Positions 7,338-14,641 of a stretch of DNA of 35,739 bases are shown in pieces (positions within the stretch are counted from its first letter, which is position 1; each line of letters begins with the position of its first letter). The stretch is from Gemmatimonadota bacterium (GTDB lineage Bacteria; Gemmatimonadota; Gemmatimonadetes; Longimicrobiales; Gaopeijiaceae). Location of the stretch: contig JADFSR010000037.1 of assembly GCA_022560615.1 (NCBI GenBank), positions 1-35,739 on the forward strand, given 5' to 3'. The position numbers and the translations under genes are program-made. The notes below the pieces were generated by a model, which made no database searches, was not told the origin of the DNA, and saw only the letters and a program-made list of their open reading frames with translations.

Positions 7338-7496
7338 GACAAGAAGCATCGCTTACATGTCTACAAATTAGACAAGACTTACTGCCGCTAACTGTGCTTC
7401 TCGCTGGGACTTACAGCGCTGGAACCCTAGCCTGGGCCGGGTAACTTCCGGCTAGCGCGAGGTTGGGTCCCATCGTGCTATCCCGCCGCCCACCGA

Positions 7497-8219
7497 GTGG
7501 AGCGACCGTGCTCCGTGACTTCCTCTCCTCCAGAGCTTCCGGCCCCCGCCGCGCCCCGCTGCGACTTCGACCGGCCGCGCGAACGCCTGCGATCCCTCGG
7601 ACCGCGCGGCCTGACCGTATCCGAGCTGCTCGCGATCCTGGTAGGCAGCGGAACGTCCGGCAGGTCCGCGGTCGACATCGCACACGCCATCTCCCGTGAC
7701 ATGGCGGGGTCCCTCCAGCGCCTCGCCGCGCTCGACGTCTCAGAGCTGGAGCACATGCCGGGCGTGGGGCGCGCGACCGCGGCCCGCATCGTTGCGGCGC
7801 TCGAACTGGGACGACGCGCCGCGACGCAGACACAGAGCGACTCCGACCGCATCCGGGGCCCGGCCGACGTCTTTCGCCGCATGGGCCCGCGCCTGCACGA
7901 TCTGCCGCAGGAGGAGTTCCACACGCTGCTCCTGAACGCCCGGCACCGGGTCCTACGCGAGGTTTTCGTGACGCGCGGCATCCTGGACGCGTCGCTCATC
8001 CACCCGCGCGAGGTCTTCAGACCCGCGGTGGGGGAGGGAGCGGCGGCGCTTATTCTCGTGCACAATCACCCGTCCGGCGACCCGACGCCGTCCGCGGAAG
8101 ACCGCGCAGTGACCCGCCAGCTCGTCGACGCGGGGCGCGTGCTCGGGATTCCCGTACTTGATCACGTGGTGGTAGGGAGAGGGGGCTACCGGTCACTGAT
8201 GGAGCGAGAAGATGGTTAG
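7497..8219 (+). CDS. radC: RadC/JAB-domain protein
   Basis: This 240-residue member of the RadC (DUF2466) family has a helix-hairpin-helix at about residues 78-100 (VSELEHMPGVGRATAARIVAALELGRR) and a C-terminal JAB1/MPN metalloprotease-like domain. The JAMM zinc motif HNHPSGDPTPSAED has His189, His191 and Asp202. The Glu typical of the family may be that of EVFRPA, just upstream. Despite the old name, a direct role in DNA repair is doubtful and the substrate is unknown. The start is uncertain: GTG 7497 gives the length used here, and GTG 7515 is possible. The IS right end lies 40 bp upstream, so the native promoter region may have been disrupted. Confidence 0.92.
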   Translation: MERPCSVTSSPPELPAPAAPRCDFDRPRERLRSLGPRGLTVSELLAILVGSGTSGRSAVDIAHAISRDMAGSLQRLAALDVSELEHMPGVGRATAARIVAALELGRRAATQTQSDSDRIRGPADVFRRMGPRLHDLPQEEFHTLLLNARHRVLREVFVTRGILDASLIHPREVFRPAVGEGAAALILVHNHPSGDPTPSAEDRAVTRQLVDAGRVLGIPVLDHVVVGRGGYRSLMEREDG

Positions 8220-8271
8220 CGCTCCCATAAGCGTTTCGGGGAAACATATGAAGTCAATTTGAAAAAACGCG

Positions 8272-8301
8272 TTGACCTCGAGCGGGGAGGAAAGGTATCT
8301 T
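8272..8301 (+). promoter_or_regulatory. Promoter of the LysM-protein gene
   Basis: TTGACC (8272-8277), an 18 bp spacer and TATCTT (8296-8301) match the layout of the promoter at 27739-27768. Transcription would start near 8308, giving a leader of about 47 nt that includes the hairpin at 8316-8330. Confidence 0.65.
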
Positions 8302-8315
8302 CCGCCAGTGTTCAT

Positions 8316-8330
8316 GGGGCGAAAAGCCCC
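8316..8330 (+). promoter_or_regulatory. Leader hairpin in LysM-protein mRNA
   Basis: GGGGC-GAAAA-GCCCC forms a 5 bp stem about 8 nt after the predicted transcription start. It is followed by unpaired sequence and an AAGGAG ribosome-binding site at 8344-8349. It has no U-run, so it is not a terminator. It may protect the 5' end of the mRNA. I do not recognise a known riboswitch. Confidence 0.5.
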
Positions 8331-8354
8331 GTCCTACTTGCCGAAGGAGCCCGC

Positions 8355-9371
8355 ATGGTTCGCTCGGCCGCGATCATACTCTCCATTCTGATTCTGCCAG
8401 GAATTGCCCTCGCCCAGCAGGCGCAGGGGAACCATAGCGTCGTCGACGGCGACACGCTGTGGGACCTCGCGCAGCAATACTATGGAGACCCCTTCGACTG
8501 GCGCCGTATTTGGGAGGCCAATCGGGCGGACATCGCCGACCCGAACCTGATTCTACCGGGTCAGGTGCTCGTCATCCCCGGTACGGAGCCTACGACGGAG
8601 GTCACGGACGTCGTCGTAGCGTCGCCGGATCCCGTGGACCCCGCGGACGTTCCGACGATCTTCGTTCAAGACAGGTCGGTCGTTCGCGGTGGCGTGGTGA
8701 GGGCAGGGAGCATCGACTACCTGGCGGTGCCGCGCGACTTCGTCTTCTCCGCTCCGTGGCTCACCCACCTCGAAGGTGACCCGCCGCACACTGGAGTGCT
8801 CGAGGGTTCGGCAGGCGGCACCAACCGCGGCGTCACGGTGCGCTCCTACGAGCGCGTCCGCGTCGCGATGGACGTCCCTGCACGGGTCGGTGAGCGGCTG
8901 CAGATCTTCAAGGTTGACCGCACGATCGAGGACGTGGGCCGCGTGGTTCAGCCGACGGGGGTAATGACGGTGTCCTCGGTGGTCGATGGTGGCGTCATCG
9001 GCGTGATCATCAAAGAGTATGGCCGTATCCTGCCAGGTCACTTCGTCGGACCGATGCCGGCGTACGATCTGTCCGTCGGGGAGTATGCCGATCCCGTGAG
9101 CGGGGGAAACGCAGCGATGGTGATGGGCTTCGCGACTGGGGCTTCGCTGCAGGACATCGGGCACGTCGCCTTCCTCGACCTCGGCACCGACGACGGGATC
9201 GTGCTCGGTGACGAGTTCACCCTCTACAACGCTTCCGATACCGACGCAGTGGAGGGAGTGCTCCAGGTAGTCGGACTGGCTGACGAGACCTCTGCGGCCC
9301 GTGTCATCACAATGCGGGATGCGGTCTTCGAGCAGGGGGTCGTAGTGCGCCTCACCAAGAAGATGCGCTGA
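8355..9371 (+). CDS. Secreted LysM-domain protein
   Basis: The ATG at 8355 is chosen because AAGGAG lies 5 bp upstream and a clear signal peptide follows (MVRSAAIILSILILPGIALAQQ, cleavage probably after ALA). The frame is open upstream, but that part overlaps the promoter. A single LysM domain spans about residues 27-75: HSVVDGDTLWDLAQQYYGDPFDWRRIWEANRADI..PNLILPGQVLVIP, the usual peptidoglycan-binding fold. The remaining 260 residues have no family I recognise and look beta-rich. Total length is 338. The protein is probably periplasmic or outer-membrane-associated, binding the cell wall. The gene has its own promoter and a terminator at 9445-9480, so it is probably monocistronic. Confidence 0.85.
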   Translation: MVRSAAIILSILILPGIALAQQAQGNHSVVDGDTLWDLAQQYYGDPFDWRRIWEANRADIADPNLILPGQVLVIPGTEPTTEVTDVVVASPDPVDPADVPTIFVQDRSVVRGGVVRAGSIDYLAVPRDFVFSAPWLTHLEGDPPHTGVLEGSAGGTNRGVTVRSYERVRVAMDVPARVGERLQIFKVDRTIEDVGRVVQPTGVMTVSSVVDGGVIGVIIKEYGRILPGHFVGPMPAYDLSVGEYADPVSGGNAAMVMGFATGASLQDIGHVAFLDLGTDDGIVLGDEFTLYNASDTDAVEGVLQVVGLADETSAARVITMRDAVFEQGVVVRLTKKMR

Positions 9372-9444
9372 TTGGTGACGCGAGGAGACTCCGAGCCCTC
9401 GCCTCCTTCCTGTACTTCTACCACGGGCTGCTACGCAACCCAAG

Positions 9445-9480
9445 AGTCCCCGCCGGTCCCGTCCGGTGGGGACTTTCTTC
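9445..9480 (+). terminator. Rho-independent terminator after the LysM-protein gene
   Basis: A 12 bp stem, agtccccgccgg (9445-9456) with ccggtggggact (9463-9474) and one G-U pair, has a 6-base loop and is followed by TTTCTTC. It ends only 12 bp before the ATG of the next epimerase. That gene must therefore depend on read-through or on a promoter overlapping the hairpin. Confidence 0.8.
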
Positions 9481-9492
9481 GATGAGACAGCG

Positions 9493-10464
9493 ATGACAGA
9501 ACCGAAACGGAGAGTGTTGGTGACCGGAGGCGCCGGTTTCATCGGCAGTCACATCGCGGATGCGTATCTGGCGGCAGGCGACGAGGTCTGGATCGTGGAC
9601 AACCTTTCCTCGGGCCGGCGGGACAACGTTCCAGATGCAGCCCACTTGGTCGAGATGGACATCCGATCGGCGGACGAGGTCCGCGATCTCTTCCGCGAGG
9701 TCCGCTTCGATCTGGTGAATCACCACGCGGCCCAGATCGACGTGCGCGTGTCCGTGACCGATCCTGCGAAGGACGCCGCGATCAACGTGCACGGCTTGCT
9801 CAACCTCACCGAGGCGGCGATCGAGGTGGGCACTCGGCGCTTCGTGTTCGTGAGCAGCGGCGGCGTGGTATACGGCGAACCGGAGTTGATTCCGACGCCC
9901 GAAACGGCGCCTAAGGGTCCGCTCTCGCCCTACGGCGTCACCAAGCTCACAGGCGAGTTCTACCTCAACTACTACAGGTGCGTCCGGGGCCTGGACTACG
10001 TCGCGCTTCGGTACTCGAACGTGTTCGGCCCGCGCCAGGATCCGCATGGTGAGGCGGGTGTAGTAGCGATCTTCTCGACACGGTTGCTCGACGGGGCTGC
10101 GCTCACGGTCTTTGGAGATGGCGAGCAGACGAGGGACTACGTCTTTGTGCGAGACGTCGTATCTGCCAACATGCTGGTCTCGGACCTCGAGTTGCCCGAT
10201 TCGGGCGATCTCGACGATCGGGCTTTCAACGTCGGGACGGGGGTCGGTACGAGCGTCAACAGCCTCGCGGACGTACTCGAGTCGGTCGCGTCGGTGCAGC
10301 CGGGGCGGAAGCACGAGGCTGAGCGTCCGGGGGAGCTCCTGCACAGCACGTTGAACGCGGACAAACTGAGGGCCCGAGGATGGGCTCCGGCGTATTCGTT
10401 GGAACAGGGCTTGCAAGAGACCTACACGTTCATCCGAGATCTGAGGGGGGGAGGCCCCGCATGA
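9493..10464 (+). CDS. NAD-dependent sugar-nucleotide epimerase, second paralogue
   Basis: This 323-residue extended SDR enzyme has TGGAGFIGSHIADAYL near the N-terminus and active-site Tyr147-x3-Lys151 in SPYGVTKLTGEFY. It also has VFVSSGGVVYGE, RYSNVFGPRQDPHGEAGVVAIF and GDGEQTRDYVFVRDVVSAN. It resembles UDP-glucose 4-epimerase-like proteins found in envelope polysaccharide pathways. Substrate specificity cannot be read from the sequence. The ATG at 9493 is preferred over a GTG at 9466, which lies inside the terminator hairpin. Its stop overlaps the tolQ start (ATGA), so it heads the tol operon. It is a clear paralogue of the epimerase at 2432-3424. Confidence 0.9.
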   Translation: MTEPKRRVLVTGGAGFIGSHIADAYLAAGDEVWIVDNLSSGRRDNVPDAAHLVEMDIRSADEVRDLFREVRFDLVNHHAAQIDVRVSVTDPAKDAAINVHGLLNLTEAAIEVGTRRFVFVSSGGVVYGEPELIPTPETAPKGPLSPYGVTKLTGEFYLNYYRCVRGLDYVALRYSNVFGPRQDPHGEAGVVAIFSTRLLDGAALTVFGDGEQTRDYVFVRDVVSANMLVSDLELPDSGDLDDRAFNVGTGVGTSVNSLADVLESVASVQPGRKHEAERPGELLHSTLNADKLRARGWAPAYSLEQGLQETYTFIRDLRGGGPA

Positions 10465-11183
10465 CCCTGGCGTCTCTATTGCTGTTCCAGGCGCGTCCGC
10501 CCACGAGTATCCTCGACATGGTGGTCGGTGGCACGCTCCCGACCCGGATCGTCTTGCTCATCCTCGTGGCGGCGTCACTCTTCACATGGTGGCTGATCTT
10601 CCACAAGTGGAAGCAGTTCCGAGAGGTCCGTCTGCAGGGCGACCGCTTCCTCGAGTACATGGAGCGCGCTCAGCGGCTCGATGACGCGTACAAGGCGATT
10701 CTTTCGCTGCCGGAGTCTCCGTACGGCCGGGTCTTCCGCCAGGGCGTGAACTTCTTCAGCGAGCTGCGCCCCGGCGCGCTCCGCGAGGGCGCGACACCTA
10801 CCGAGGGCCTCTCGCTGACTCAGCTCGAGGCGCTGAGGCTCGTGCTGGAGAAAGAGGAAGCAGAAGAGCGAGACGAGCTCGCGCACGGGCTCGGCTGGCT
10901 CGCGACCATCGGGTCGGTCGCCCCGCTCCTGGGGCTCATGGGCACCGTCATCGGCATCATGAACGCCTTCCTGGGCATCACGTCGGCCGGCTCGAGCAAC
11001 ATCATGGCCGTCGCACCTGGCGTCGCCGAGGCGCTCATCACGACGGTCGCCGGCCTCGCGGTCGCGATTCCCGCGGTGATCGCCTACAACCATTTCGTGG
11101 CACAGCTGAACCTGGTGAGCGGGGAGCTAGAGGGCTTCTCGAGCGAGTTCATCGGCACGCTGGCGCGGGAGGGTCTGATCTAG
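10461..11183 (+). CDS. tolQ: Tol-Pal proton channel subunit TolQ (MotA/TolQ/ExbB family)
   Basis: TolQ with TolR forms the inner-membrane proton channel that energises TolA. The 240-residue product has three predicted membrane segments: about residues 28-48 (RIVLLILVAASLFTWWLIF), then LGWLATIGSVAPLLGLMGTVIGIMNAF and GVAEALITTVAGLAVAIPAVIAYNHF. The last two hold the family's signature GSVAPLLGLMGTVIGI and the EAL..TTVAGLAVAIPAV motif. A GGGGAGG site precedes the ATG. The start overlaps the epimerase stop. Family members cannot be split into TolQ and ExbB by sequence alone, but the tolR-tolA-tolB-pal neighbours settle it. Confidence 0.94.
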   Translation: MTLASLLLFQARPPTSILDMVVGGTLPTRIVLLILVAASLFTWWLIFHKWKQFREVRLQGDRFLEYMERAQRLDDAYKAILSLPESPYGRVFRQGVNFFSELRPGALREGATPTEGLSLTQLEALRLVLEKEEAEERDELAHGLGWLATIGSVAPLLGLMGTVIGIMNAFLGITSAGSSNIMAVAPGVAEALITTVAGLAVAIPAVIAYNHFVAQLNLVSGELEGFSSEFIGTLAREGLI

Positions 11184-11220
11184 TGGGTGTTGCGCCCGCC
11201 GGAGCCGACCCGGTGGCGCC

Positions 11221-11652
11221 GTGAGCCTGGGAACCCGCCGACGGGCGCGCGGAAGCCGGTCGGACCTTCCGGTCAACGCGGAGATCAACGTCACCAGCCT
11301 GGTCGACGTGGCATTCACACTGCTCGTGATCTTCATGATCACGATGCCGATCATGCAGGGCGGTATCGAGGTATCGGTTCCGAAGGCGGACGTGCAGCCG
11401 CTGACGTCCCAGGATCGGCCCTTCTTTATTACGGTGATTGCGGACGGTACGATCTATATGGAGGAGAGCGTGGTCACGATCGAGCAACTCGTGTCCGGGC
11501 TAGCCCAGTTGCTGAGCGCCGGTACCATCGAGCGCGTCTACCTCCGGGTGGATTCGCTCGCGCCGTTCGGCCCGGTGCTGCGCGCGATCGCGACAACCGC
11601 CAACAGCGGGGTCGGCTGGTCCTTGGTCGGCGAGCCCTACACCGGGAACTGA
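11221..11652 (+). CDS. tolR: Tol-Pal proton channel subunit TolR (ExbD/TolR family)
   Basis: This 143-residue protein has a short basic cytoplasmic N-terminus, one membrane helix (SLVDVAFTLLVIFMITMPIM) and a periplasmic domain. The proton-conducting aspartate is Asp29 in NVTSLVDVAFTLL, and EVSVPKA follows, as in ExbD/TolR. The periplasmic part includes ITVIADGTIYMEESVV and VYLRVDSLAPFGPVLRAI. The GTG at 11221 is the only start in frame after an upstream stop. It lies 37 bp after tolQ and 6 bp before tolA. Confidence 0.93.
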   Translation: MSLGTRRRARGSRSDLPVNAEINVTSLVDVAFTLLVIFMITMPIMQGGIEVSVPKADVQPLTSQDRPFFITVIADGTIYMEESVVTIEQLVSGLAQLLSAGTIERVYLRVDSLAPFGPVLRAIATTANSGVGWSLVGEPYTGN

Positions 11653-11658
11653 CGAAGC

Positions 11659-12423
11659 ATGGCACGTCGCCCGGACCCGTTCGACAAGAGGAGCATGGCG
11701 GCTTCGTTCGGCGTGCACGCGAGCATCGTCCTCGTTTTCTGGCTGAGCGGTCTCGGGCGGAGTGAACCGATGGAGTTCATCACGTACGAGATCGTGCTGG
11801 TCTCGCCTCCGCCGTCTGTTCAAGCCGAGGTGACCCAGCCGGCGACGGAGGAGATGGTCGTCGAGCGCCCCGACCCCACGCCACCCGACCCAGAGCCCGA
11901 GCCTGAGGAGGACGTCGTGCCGGTGGAGGAGGAAGACGATCCGCCCCCCGACCCACCGGAGCCCGAGTCGACGCCGGTCGAAGAGCTGGCGGAAGAAGAG
12001 GAGACCACTGCCACTTCGCCGGAAGTCCCAAGCGAGGACGCCGAGGAGTCGGGTGAGGACATCAACGTGCGCATGGAAGGTCTGCGCCGAGACTATCCGG
12101 TGTACTACCGCGGCATCATCCGGCAGATCAACAACTGCTTTCGTCCGCCGCGTGACGGCCGCGACTGGGCGACCACCGTGTTTTTCTACATCGAGCGGGA
12201 CGGGTCGGTCTCCGGTGTCGAGTTCGTGGCGCGTTCCGGTAGCTTCGACTTCGACTTCAGAGCGATGGGTGCCATCGAGTGCGCGGGCAACGGGCGCTTC
12301 GGGCCGCTGCCCGAAGACTTTCAGTGGGACCGACTTCCGGTTCAATTCGACTTCAAGCCAGGTGGCGAGCCGCTCGGGGTAGTTCCCCGGTACGGCCGCC
12401 CGAGCGAGGTGACGAGCCAGTGA
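11659..12423 (+). CDS. tolA: TolA/TonB-type energy transducer
   Basis: This 254-residue protein has one N-terminal membrane helix (about residues 14-31, ASFGVHASIVLVFWLSGL). A Pro/Glu-rich, acidic linker of about 90 residues follows (PPDPEPEPEEDVVPVEEEDD type), then a C-terminal TolA/TonB domain (about 145-230). In that domain IIRQINNCFRPPRDG, FFYIERDGSVSGVEFVARSGS and AIECAGNGRFGPLP match the TonB_C/TolA_C pattern. Two cysteines there could form a disulfide. The linker is TonB-like, not the Lys/Ala coiled coil of enterobacterial TolA. Operon position makes TolA the likely role. The stop overlaps tolB (GTGA). Confidence 0.85.
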   Translation: MARRPDPFDKRSMAASFGVHASIVLVFWLSGLGRSEPMEFITYEIVLVSPPPSVQAEVTQPATEEMVVERPDPTPPDPEPEPEEDVVPVEEEDDPPPDPPEPESTPVEELAEEEETTATSPEVPSEDAEESGEDINVRMEGLRRDYPVYYRGIIRQINNCFRPPRDGRDWATTVFFYIERDGSVSGVEFVARSGSFDFDFRAMGAIECAGNGRFGPLPEDFQWDRLPVQFDFKPGGEPLGVVPRYGRPSEVTSQ

Positions 12424-13799
12424 GACTCATGAACGTGCGGGGAGGTGTGACCGGGGGCGCCGTGCTGTTGCTGGTGGGCGTGCTCACCTTAGGCGCTTCG
12501 GCGGCAAGCGCGCAGGAGCGGGAGTCCATTCCGGGCGTGAGCCTGGGCCTCGTCTACGAGAACGATACTCAGCCGGCGCTCGCGATCCAGCCGTTCACGG
12601 GGCGCTTCGGCGGTGCGGGGCTCTCTTCGCAGGTCGAAGCCATCATTGGGCGGGATCTGCGCAACTCCGACCGCTTCCAGGTCATGGACTCGCTGCCCGC
12701 CGGGCTCGTAGGCGACGTCGTCGACTACTCGCTGTGGGACCGTCTTGGGGCGGTTTGGCTGGTGACCGGTCAAGTCGAAGGCGCCGGGGAAGGCTACGTC
12801 TTGATCCTGGAGCTGCACGACGTCGTGTACCGTCGCACCGTCGAGCGGGGCCGCTTCCGGATCCCGGACCCGGCGGACGACGATTTCCGCATGGCGGTGC
12901 ATCGGGCTTCCGACGAGGCGGTGCTCTGGGCGACGGGCGATCCAGGCATGGCGGCGAGCCGCATCGCCTTCACGATGACGGACAGCGACAACAACACCGA
13001 CATTTATGTCATCGACGCAGACGGCGAGAATCTCCACCGGGTGACGAACTTCCGAGACATCACGTTGTCCCCGGCCTGGTCACCCGATGGCTCGAAGATC
13101 GCCTACGTGTCGTACAAGGTGACCGGCTTCCCTCGCATCTACGAGCGCAACCTGGCGACCGGCGAGGAGCGGATGCTGCCCGAGGTGCGGGGCGCAGGAG
13201 ACTACATCACGCCGGCGTACAGCCCCGATGGCTCGACGCTGGCGTTTTCGGTCTTGGGCAGCGGTCGCAGCGGGATCTTCACGTACAACGTGGAGCGGGA
13301 CTGCTGCCTCTCGTATCTCTCGGGTGGGCAGTGGTACGACATCTCGCCCACGTACTCGGCGGACGGCGATTGGTTAGCCTTCCAGACCGACCGTTTCGGG
13401 ACCCGCATTCCCCAGATCATGGTGATGCCCTCTGGGGGCGGCGAGGCGGAAACGCTGTCCCCCTACGAGTACGGCGGCCGGGGCTACTACACGTCGCCCG
13501 ACTGGTCCCCTGACGGGAATCTGGTGGCGTTCCACGGTGCGATCCGGCGCGGCACATACCACATCCTCGTTGCGGATATGGAGACCGACGGTAGGCGGCT
13601 GCGTCAACTCACATGGGAGGGGAACAACGAGGATCCGAGTTGGGCCCCGGACGCCCGGCATCTGGTATTTGCGGGTGAGCGGCGGTGGGGCTTCGGACTG
13701 TTCGTCGTGGACATCGCGACGGGTCGACTCCGGCCGATCCTGGCCGGGCGACGCATCGGGCTCCCGGATTGGTCTCCCGCGCTCCCACCGGTTGGCTGA
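12420..13799 (+). CDS. tolB: Periplasmic beta-propeller protein TolB
   Basis: TolB interacts with Pal and TolA in the periplasm. The 459-residue precursor has a signal peptide (hydrophobic GGAVLLLVGVLTLGASAASAQE). A TolB N-terminal domain follows (ALAIQPFTGRFGGAGLSSQVEAIIGRDLRNSDRFQVMD), then a C-terminal propeller of PD40/WD40-like repeats. At least five repeats are recognisable by SPDGSKIAYVS-type signatures: SPAWSPDGSKIAYVS, TPAYSPDGSTLAFSV, SPTYSADGDWLAFQT, SPDWSPDGNLVAFHG and DPSWAPDARHLVFAG. GTG 12420 overlaps the tolA stop, as in other pairs here. ATG 12429 is an alternative three codons later. Confidence 0.95.
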   Translation: MRLMNVRGGVTGGAVLLLVGVLTLGASAASAQERESIPGVSLGLVYENDTQPALAIQPFTGRFGGAGLSSQVEAIIGRDLRNSDRFQVMDSLPAGLVGDVVDYSLWDRLGAVWLVTGQVEGAGEGYVLILELHDVVYRRTVERGRFRIPDPADDDFRMAVHRASDEAVLWATGDPGMAASRIAFTMTDSDNNTDIYVIDADGENLHRVTNFRDITLSPAWSPDGSKIAYVSYKVTGFPRIYERNLATGEERMLPEVRGAGDYITPAYSPDGSTLAFSVLGSGRSGIFTYNVERDCCLSYLSGGQWYDISPTYSADGDWLAFQTDRFGTRIPQIMVMPSGGGEAETLSPYEYGGRGYYTSPDWSPDGNLVAFHGAIRRGTYHILVADMETDGRRLRQLTWEGNNEDPSWAPDARHLVFAGERRWGFGLFVVDIATGRLRPILAGRRIGLPDWSPALPPVG

Positions 13800-13862
13800 G
13801 CGCGGATCGGCGTGCGTACCCATCACACGACCGAAACCGCGAGCGAAAGTGCGCCGCGAACG

Positions 13863-13891
13863 TTGCGCCAGCACACTTTTTCGCCTATATG
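13863..13891 (+). promoter_or_regulatory. Possible promoter upstream of pal
   Basis: TTGCGC (13863-13868), a 17 bp spacer and TATATG (13886-13891) lie in the 203 bp gap between tolB and pal. This gap is the only large one inside the tol cluster, so an internal promoter is plausible. The hexamers are weak matches. Confidence 0.3.
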
Positions 13892-13935
13892 CCATGGGGT
13901 CTTTCCCAACCGAGAAAGCACATTAGCTTCGTTGC

Positions 13936-13962
13936 GGTGCTCACTCCTGTCGGAGTGGCACC
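13936..13962 (+). other. Hairpin in the pal leader
   Basis: GGTGC-t-CACTCC (13936-13947) pairs with GGAGTGGCACC (13952-13962) around a 4-base loop: 11 bp with one bulged T. No T-run follows, so it is not an intrinsic terminator. It would lie in the pal leader RNA and may affect stability or processing of the tol message. Confidence 0.45.
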
Positions 13963-14002
13963 CTCACGAACACAATACTGTTGGTTCAACCCGGGAGCAG
14001 GG

Positions 14003-14590
14003 ATGATCGTCCTCCGTTTCTCCGTCGCGGTTCTAGCCGCCACACTCGCCGTGGGCGCCTGCAAGGGTGACCCACCTCCCCCGCCGGGACCGCTGCCGGT
14101 GGATCAGGATTCGCTGAGCAATGACTCCGTGGCGGAGGCCGATGCTGAGCGGCGCCGCATCGAAGCTGAAGAGGCAGCTGCCATTGCCGAAGCCGCCGAC
14201 CTCGCAGAAAGGGTCGCCGCGGCGCTAGCCACACTCGAAGAGGCTGTATTCTTCGACTACGACGTCTCGGAAGTCCGGGCCGACCAGCAGGCGCTGCTAC
14301 GCCAAAAGGTCGACATCCTGCGGGCGAGCCCCGACGTGCAGCTGCGGATCGAGGGCCACGCGGACGAACGCGGTTCGACCGAGTACAACATGGCGCTCGG
14401 CAACCGACGCGCGTCGGCGGTTCGGGATTACCTGACGGGGTTCGGACTGTCGGAGAGTCGGTTCGCTATCGTCTCGTTCGGGGAGCAACGCCCACGCGAG
14501 AGCGGCTCGAACGAGGCCGCCTGGGCGCAGAACCGCCGGGGTGAGTTCATCCTTACCGCCGGCGCGAGCGCGATCAACCCCGGCGACTGA
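14003..14590 (+). CDS. pal: Peptidoglycan-associated lipoprotein Pal
   Basis: Pal is an outer-membrane lipoprotein that binds peptidoglycan and is positioned by Tol. The 195-residue precursor has a lipoprotein signal (MIVLRFSVAVLAATLAVGAC, lipobox VGAC) and a Pro-rich then Glu/Ala-rich helical linker. The C-terminal OmpA-like domain contains VFFDYDVSEVRADQQALL and IEGHADERGSTEYNMALGNRRA, which provide the diaminopimelate-binding Asp and Arg of this domain, and SFGEQRP. GGGAG is spaced 5 bp before the ATG. The frame is open upstream of the ATG but without protein character. A stable hairpin follows at 14608-14640. Confidence 0.95.
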   Translation: MIVLRFSVAVLAATLAVGACKGDPPPPPGPLPVDQDSLSNDSVAEADAERRRIEAEEAAAIAEAADLAERVAAALATLEEAVFFDYDVSEVRADQQALLRQKVDILRASPDVQLRIEGHADERGSTEYNMALGNRRASAVRDYLTGFGLSESRFAIVSFGEQRPRESGSNEAAWAQNRRGEFILTAGASAINPGD

Positions 14591-14607
14591 CGGCATGACC
14601 TTTGCGG

Positions 14608-14640
14608 GACCCCTCCTCCGGGACAGCCGGGGGAGGGGTC
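14608..14640 (+). promoter_or_regulatory. Hairpin enclosing the cpoB ribosome-binding site
   Basis: GACCCCTCCTCCGG (14608-14621) pairs with CCGGGGGAGGGGTC (14627-14640), giving 14 bp with one G-U pair and a 5-base loop. The right arm contains GGGAGGGG (14631-14638), the only good Shine-Dalgarno sequence for cpoB, whose first ATG is at 14642. There is no T-run, so translational control or coupling fits better than termination. Confidence 0.68.
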
Positions 14641-14641
14641 C

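Larger units (their letters stand above)
5478..7457 (-). mobile_element. IS1634-type (IS4 superfamily) insertion sequence
   Basis: One transposase gene is flanked by a 15 bp inverted repeat: cgctagccggaagtt at 5478-5492 and its complement at 7443-7457. The similarity continues imperfectly inward (CCCCGTCCGGG against ACCCGGCCCAGG). The outermost GCTAGC is itself a palindrome, so up to 6 bp could be duplicated target rather than element, and the exact ends are uncertain by that amount. The element is nearly 2 kb, normal for this family. It sits between rimI/repeat B and radC. The right-end region (7309-7457) is AT-richer than the surrounding genome, consistent with recent arrival. Confidence 0.85.

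Noticed and set aside
5478-7457. Composite transposon carrying radC or neighbours
   Set aside because: Only one IS copy is present and the genes on both sides are ordinary chromosomal genes.
8316-8354. Riboswitch in the LysM-gene leader
   Set aside because: Only a 5 bp hairpin in a leader of about 47 nt; there is no recognisable aptamer core.
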